Notes under the pieces: model-generated
The model's input: only the letters and a program-made list of their open reading frames with translations
What the model was told of the DNA's origin: nothing
Databases searched by the model: none
NCBI GenBank assembly: GCA_051867635.1
Contig: JBJDYT010000014.1
Coordinates: forward strand, 1 to 33,219
Length of the DNA: 33,219 nt
Direction of reading: 5' to 3'
Origin: RGIG5472 sp051867635
GTDB lineage: Bacteria; Bacillota; Clostridia; Oscillospirales; Oscillospiraceae
Position numbers and translations under genes: made by a program
Shown here: piece after piece, positions 30,635-33,219 of the stretch
Layout: the number at the start of each line of letters is the position of its first letter
How positions within the stretch are numbered: position 1 is the first letter of the stretch

Positions 30635-31588
30635 TCAGGACAGCGGGATCTCCGTCCCGTCGATGCGGATGCCGCTGACCTCGCTCAGGTCCACCGGGAC
30701 CTTCCAGATGTAAAGATAGCGGAAAGCCCCGTCTTCTTCCAGCCGCTCGCCGCCAGCATGGGTCAGCTCCTCACCGTTTTTCATCAGAAGATAAAGCTCC
30801 CCCAGGATATCATCCCGGCAGCGGAAGCTGACGCCCGCGGCAGTCAGGCGGATATCCCAGAGCTCCGTTGTGATGACCTTGCGGTTCCCTGTGTCATAGG
30901 ACGTCACCTCCGCGCGCTCGCAGGTCAGCGCCTGGGCCTGCTCCGGCGCATCCACTGTGCAGGAAAACTCCCAGCAGCCCTCCTGCACCGTTTCCGTCCC
31001 CCGGCCCGGGCCTTTCACCAGATCCCGCAGCCGCAGCGTCAGCCGCAGCGACTCCTCCATGGGACTTAAAAAGCAAGCATCCACCAGGCAGCGCAGAGTG
31101 CCGTCCGCTGTGATATCCAGCATCCTAAAGCTATAGCTGTCGATCTCCGCGCCCCGGAGGAAAAGGTCCACATCATCGAAGCTATAGGCCTCTTTCTTTG
31201 AAAAGCAAATACCCTTTACTGTAATGAGCAGGTAGAGATTTTCCCCGTCTGTGGTCTGGGAATCCAGCGTCACGGTCACATCGTCGGCGGTCTGGCTCTG
31301 GCCCACAGGTGTGGTGAGCCGGCTGATGGTCTGGCGCTGCCCCTCGCTCATATCGCCGCCGGTGAGGGCGGCCCAATGGCCGGAAAACCAGCTTTCGATC
31401 TCCGTCCCGAACACCCCCGCCGCGGCGGAGACGGTGAGCAGCGTCAGAATGGCCGCCGCCACCAGGACCGCCGCCGCCCGTCCGCGCAGGCGGCGCTTCG
31501 GCGCGTCCAGCTCCGCTAGCCCCTGCCGCAGGGAAAGGGGCGCGCGGACATGGGAGAATGCCTCCCGGTATATGTTCCTCTCATCCAT
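30635..31588 (-). CDS. DUF4179-type putative anti-sigma factor
   Basis: About 317 residues. A cytoplasmic N-terminal segment of about 40 residues (MDERNIYREAFSHVRAPLSL) is followed by one span, AAAVLVAAAILTLLTVSAAAG, and a large outer domain. Upstream ECF sigma gene and this layout fit the DUF4179 proteins often annotated as anti-sigma factors, which hold the sigma factor at the membrane until a signal arrives. The signal is unknown. The sigma stop overlaps the possible ATG at 31594, but ATG at 31588 has GGAGG 7 bases upstream and is preferred. The pair is translationally coupled. Confidence 0.8.
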   Translation of the reverse strand: MDERNIYREAFSHVRAPLSLRQGLAELDAPKRRLRGRAAAVLVAAAILTLLTVSAAAGVFGTEIESWFSGHWAALTGGDMSEGQRQTISRLTTPVGQSQTADDVTVTLDSQTTDGENLYLLITVKGICFSKKEAYSFDDVDLFLRGAEIDSYSFRMLDITADGTLRCLVDACFLSPMEESLRLTLRLRDLVKGPGRGTETVQEGCWEFSCTVDAPEQAQALTCERAEVTSYDTGNRKVITTELWDIRLTAAGVSFRCRDDILGELYLLMKNGEELTHAGGERLEEDGAFRYLYIWKVPVDLSEVSGIRIDGTEIPLS

Positions 31589-31590
31589 AG

Positions 31591-32061
31591 TCATTCCTCC
31601 CGCAAGCTCCGGCGGAGCTGCTCCCTGCCCCTGGCCAGCTGGGTCTGCACGGTGGAGGGGTTGCGCTCCAGCAGGCGGCCCACCTCCTCCACCGAGTAGC
31701 CCTCATAGTAATAGAGGTACATCGGCAGGCGGTATTTCGCCGGCAGGCGCAGCACCGCCTCCAGCAGGGCCCGCTGCTGCTCATCCGCCTCCGGCGCCGC
31801 CGCCTCGGCGCTGAGCTCCCCCCGGCACTTCCGCCAGGGCGAACCCTGCAGCCGGCGGCACTCGTTCACCGTCACGCGGATGAGCCAGCGCTTGGCATGC
31901 TCACCGTCCGTGAAGGCCGTGTCGCTTTTCAGCAGGCGCAGCAGCACCTCCTGGGTCACGTCCTCCGCGTCGGCGGGCTGGCGCAGGGCATTCAGCGCCA
32001 CCCGGTAGACCGTGTCCATGTACTTCTCCGCCAGGGCTTCCCATTCGCTTCGCTCTCTCAT
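31591..32061 (-). CDS. ECF-type RNA polymerase sigma factor
   Basis: A 156-residue sigma factor with only regions 2 and 4. Region 2: YMDTVYRVALNALRQPADAE, then EDVTQEVLLRLL and HAKRWLIRVTVNECRRL. Region 4: VLRLPAKYRLPMYLYYYEGY followed by the helix-turn-helix SVEEVGRLLERNPSTVQTQL and ARGREQLRRSL. It is probably controlled by the anti-sigma-like protein encoded immediately downstream, with which it overlaps. A self-recognised promoter may lie in 32062-32160, but no clear consensus could be assigned. Confidence 0.92.
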   Translation of the reverse strand: MRERSEWEALAEKYMDTVYRVALNALRQPADAEDVTQEVLLRLLKSDTAFTDGEHAKRWLIRVTVNECRRLQGSPWRKCRGELSAEAAAPEADEQQRALLEAVLRLPAKYRLPMYLYYYEGYSVEEVGRLLERNPSTVQTQLARGREQLRRSLREE

Positions 32062-32167
32062 ATTGGGTTCCCTCCGAAATGCATTTCATCCCTAATACCC
32101 GGCAAAGTGAGCAAAAATCCCGCGGGAAAGAAAAATTTTTTAAAACGCGCCCTAAGAGCGCCGCGCC

Positions 32168-32521
32168 TCACGCCTGCATCCGGCGCAGCAGCTCCTCGGC
32201 GGAAACGCCGTACAGCTTCGCCAGAGCCAGCAGATTGGCGGTGCTTGGATCGGAGCTGCCATTTTCCCACTTGCTCACCGCCTGGCGGGAGACACCGAGG
32301 CTCTCCGCCACGAATTCCTGCGTCATGCCGCAGCGCTGGCGCTGGTCGCGCAGCACCGCCGCGAGAGAGCGCCGTACTTCCCTCGCCTCCTGCCGCGTCT
32401 CTTCGGAGCGGAGATACTTCCGCAGCGCTCGGACCGCCAGCACCAGGAGGGAGACAAGCAGAGCCGCCAAAGCGGCGAAAAGCACAGCCCCAGGCAAGAT
32501 CATCCACATAGTCATATTCAT
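32168..32521 (-). CDS. Membrane-tethered HTH regulator (N-terminal span, C-terminal XRE domain)
   Basis: A 117-residue protein with the domains in reverse order to the other regulator nearby. One membrane span sits at residues 6-28 (LPGAVLFAALAALLVSLLVL). A basic, helical linker (ALRKYLRSEETRQEAREVRR) leads to the XRE helix-turn-helix RCGMTQEFVAESLGVSRQAV then SKWENGSSDPSTANLLALAK. There is no ligand-binding domain. Similar small membrane-linked XRE proteins are common in gut Clostridia, with no defined function. It lies 107 bases upstream of the ECF sigma gene. Confidence 0.83.
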   Translation of the reverse strand: MNMTMWMILPGAVLFAALAALLVSLLVLAVRALRKYLRSEETRQEAREVRRSLAAVLRDQRQRCGMTQEFVAESLGVSRQAVSKWENGSSDPSTANLLALAKLYGVSAEELLRRMQA

Positions 32522-32625
32522 ACATCAGGACTCCTTTCGGTTTTTGTGTCTCCAGCTTAACAGAAGCGGGTACCGTTTCGCCACCAACTATCACGCAACA
32601 GGGAGTTGCACCGCGGTTGCGCGGA

Positions 32626-32657
32626 AAAAGGGCGGCCAAAGTGACCTTTGACCGCCC
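32626..32657 (-). terminator. Intrinsic terminator of tyrS
   Basis: A 12-bp stem with one mismatch (32630-32641 with 32646-32657) and a 4-base loop. On the - strand it is followed by CTTTTTCC. Confidence 0.82.
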
Positions 32658-32673
32658 CGCGTTTCTTAGCCGC

Positions 32674-33219
32674 TCACTGCAGCGTGACCTTGTGGAACAC
32701 CTTTTTGCCCTTCTTGATGATGAGCCCGTCCCGGAACGCCTCCCGGTCCCAGGCCGCGTCGATGGAGTCCACCTTCTGTTCGTTCACCGTGACGCCGCCC
32801 TGCTGCACCAGCCGTCTCGCCTCGCCCCGGGAGGCGCAGAGGCCGGTTTTGACCATCAGGCTCATAATGCCGATGACGCCGTCTTCAAAGTCCTCCTCCG
32901 CCAGGGCCGTGGCGGGCATGTTCTCGCTGTCGCCCCCGCCGCCGAAGAGGGCCCTCGCCGCGGCCTTGGCCTTTTCCGCCTCCTCCTGGCCGTGGACCAT
33001 GGCGGTCAGCTCGTAGGCCAGGATCTCCTTGGCGGTGTTGAGCTGGCTGCCCTCCCAGGCATCCATCTCGTCGATCTGCTCCAGGGGCAGGAAGGTCAGC
33101 ATGCGGATGCACTTCATCACGTCCGCGTCGTCCACGTTGCGCCAGTACTGGTAGAAGTCGAAGGGGCTGGTCTTGTTGGGGTCCAGCCACACGGCGTTGC
33201 CGGCGGTCTTGCCCATCTT
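32674..33219 (-). CDS. tyrS: Tyrosyl-tRNA synthetase, C-terminal part (5' end outside the window)
   Basis: The last 181 residues of a class I aminoacyl-tRNA synthetase. The frame is still open at the window edge. KMGKTAGNAVWLDPNKTSPF is the KMSKS-type ATP-binding loop in its tyrosine-enzyme form, followed by DFYQYWRNVDDADVMKCIRM and the family's FLPLEQIDE. At the C-terminus an S4 RNA-binding domain is seen: VKTGLCASRGEARRLVQQGG then VTVNEQKVD. The HIGH motif and catalytic core are outside the window. The gene ends at its own terminator. Confidence 0.95.
   Translation of the reverse strand, partial: KMGKTAGNAVWLDPNKTSPFDFYQYWRNVDDADVMKCIRMLTFLPLEQIDEMDAWEGSQLNTAKEILAYELTAMVHGQEEAEKAKAAARALFGGGGDSENMPATALAEEDFEDGVIGIMSLMVKTGLCASRGEARRLVQQGGVTVNEQKVDSIDAAWDREAFRDGLIIKKGKKVFHKVTLQ

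Overview
The window reads as chromosomal DNA of a high-GC, spore-forming Clostridia bacterium, most like the Oscillospiraceae and related gut families. This is inferred from gene content: spoIID-, spoIIM-, yunB- and sigH-type sporulation genes, a cotJC remnant, a flavin reductase-rubredoxin fusion, a DUF1858 redox protein, and consistently strong GGAGG ribosome sites. Most of it is ordinary housekeeping DNA. No phage, insertion sequence, CRISPR array or intact tRNA was seen.

Layout. 1-1000 (+): end of an aldo/keto reductase and a likely iron-sulfur flavoprotein. 1000-4400: a flavin reductase-rubredoxin fusion (-), a 5'-truncated cotJC (+), then a C39-like protein, mutT and proC (-). 4690-7700 (+): a methionine ABC transporter operon (metN, metI, metQ) with a consensus promoter, a methionine-rich leader peptide and an intrinsic terminator ahead of metN, and a second micro-ORF between metI and metQ. 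7780-12520 (-): a GrpB-family protein, ligA, yunB and murD. 12640-13395: near-identical 84-bp-period repeats and the RNase P RNA gene. 13440-16500 (-): an ECF transporter S component, yebC, a NIF3-family gene and trmK. 16580-17100 (+): thpR. 17160-19900 (-): a DUF1858 protein, a double zinc-ribbon protein, a sigH-like sigma factor and glmM. 19930-24010 (-): ruvB, a 53-residue membrane ORF, ruvA, ruvC, xerD and a spoIIM-like gene. 24380-29510 (-): a DUF3792 membrane protein, yajC, tgt, a TfoX-C domain protein, queA and a SpoIID-like protein. 29760-32520 (-): two membrane-linked HTH regulators flanking an ECF sigma/DUF4179 anti-sigma-like pair. The window ends inside tyrS (-).

The most interesting locus is 4691-4960. 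A 38-codon ORF holds 12 Met codons, 11 of them between codons 10 and 25. It has a good ribosome site, sits behind a perfect TTGACA-N17-TATAAT promoter, and is followed 35 nt later by a 10-bp terminator hairpin with a T-tract, all directly upstream of a methionine importer. A competing antiterminator pairing can be drawn whose 5' strand overlaps the leader stop codon. This is the geometry of ribosome-mediated attenuation responding to methionine, at a kind of operon where Firmicutes usually use SAM riboswitches or T-boxes. The NIL domain of MetN would add a second, protein-level methionine feedback.

Assignments rest on recognition of motifs and family architecture by eye; no database search or RNA folding was run.
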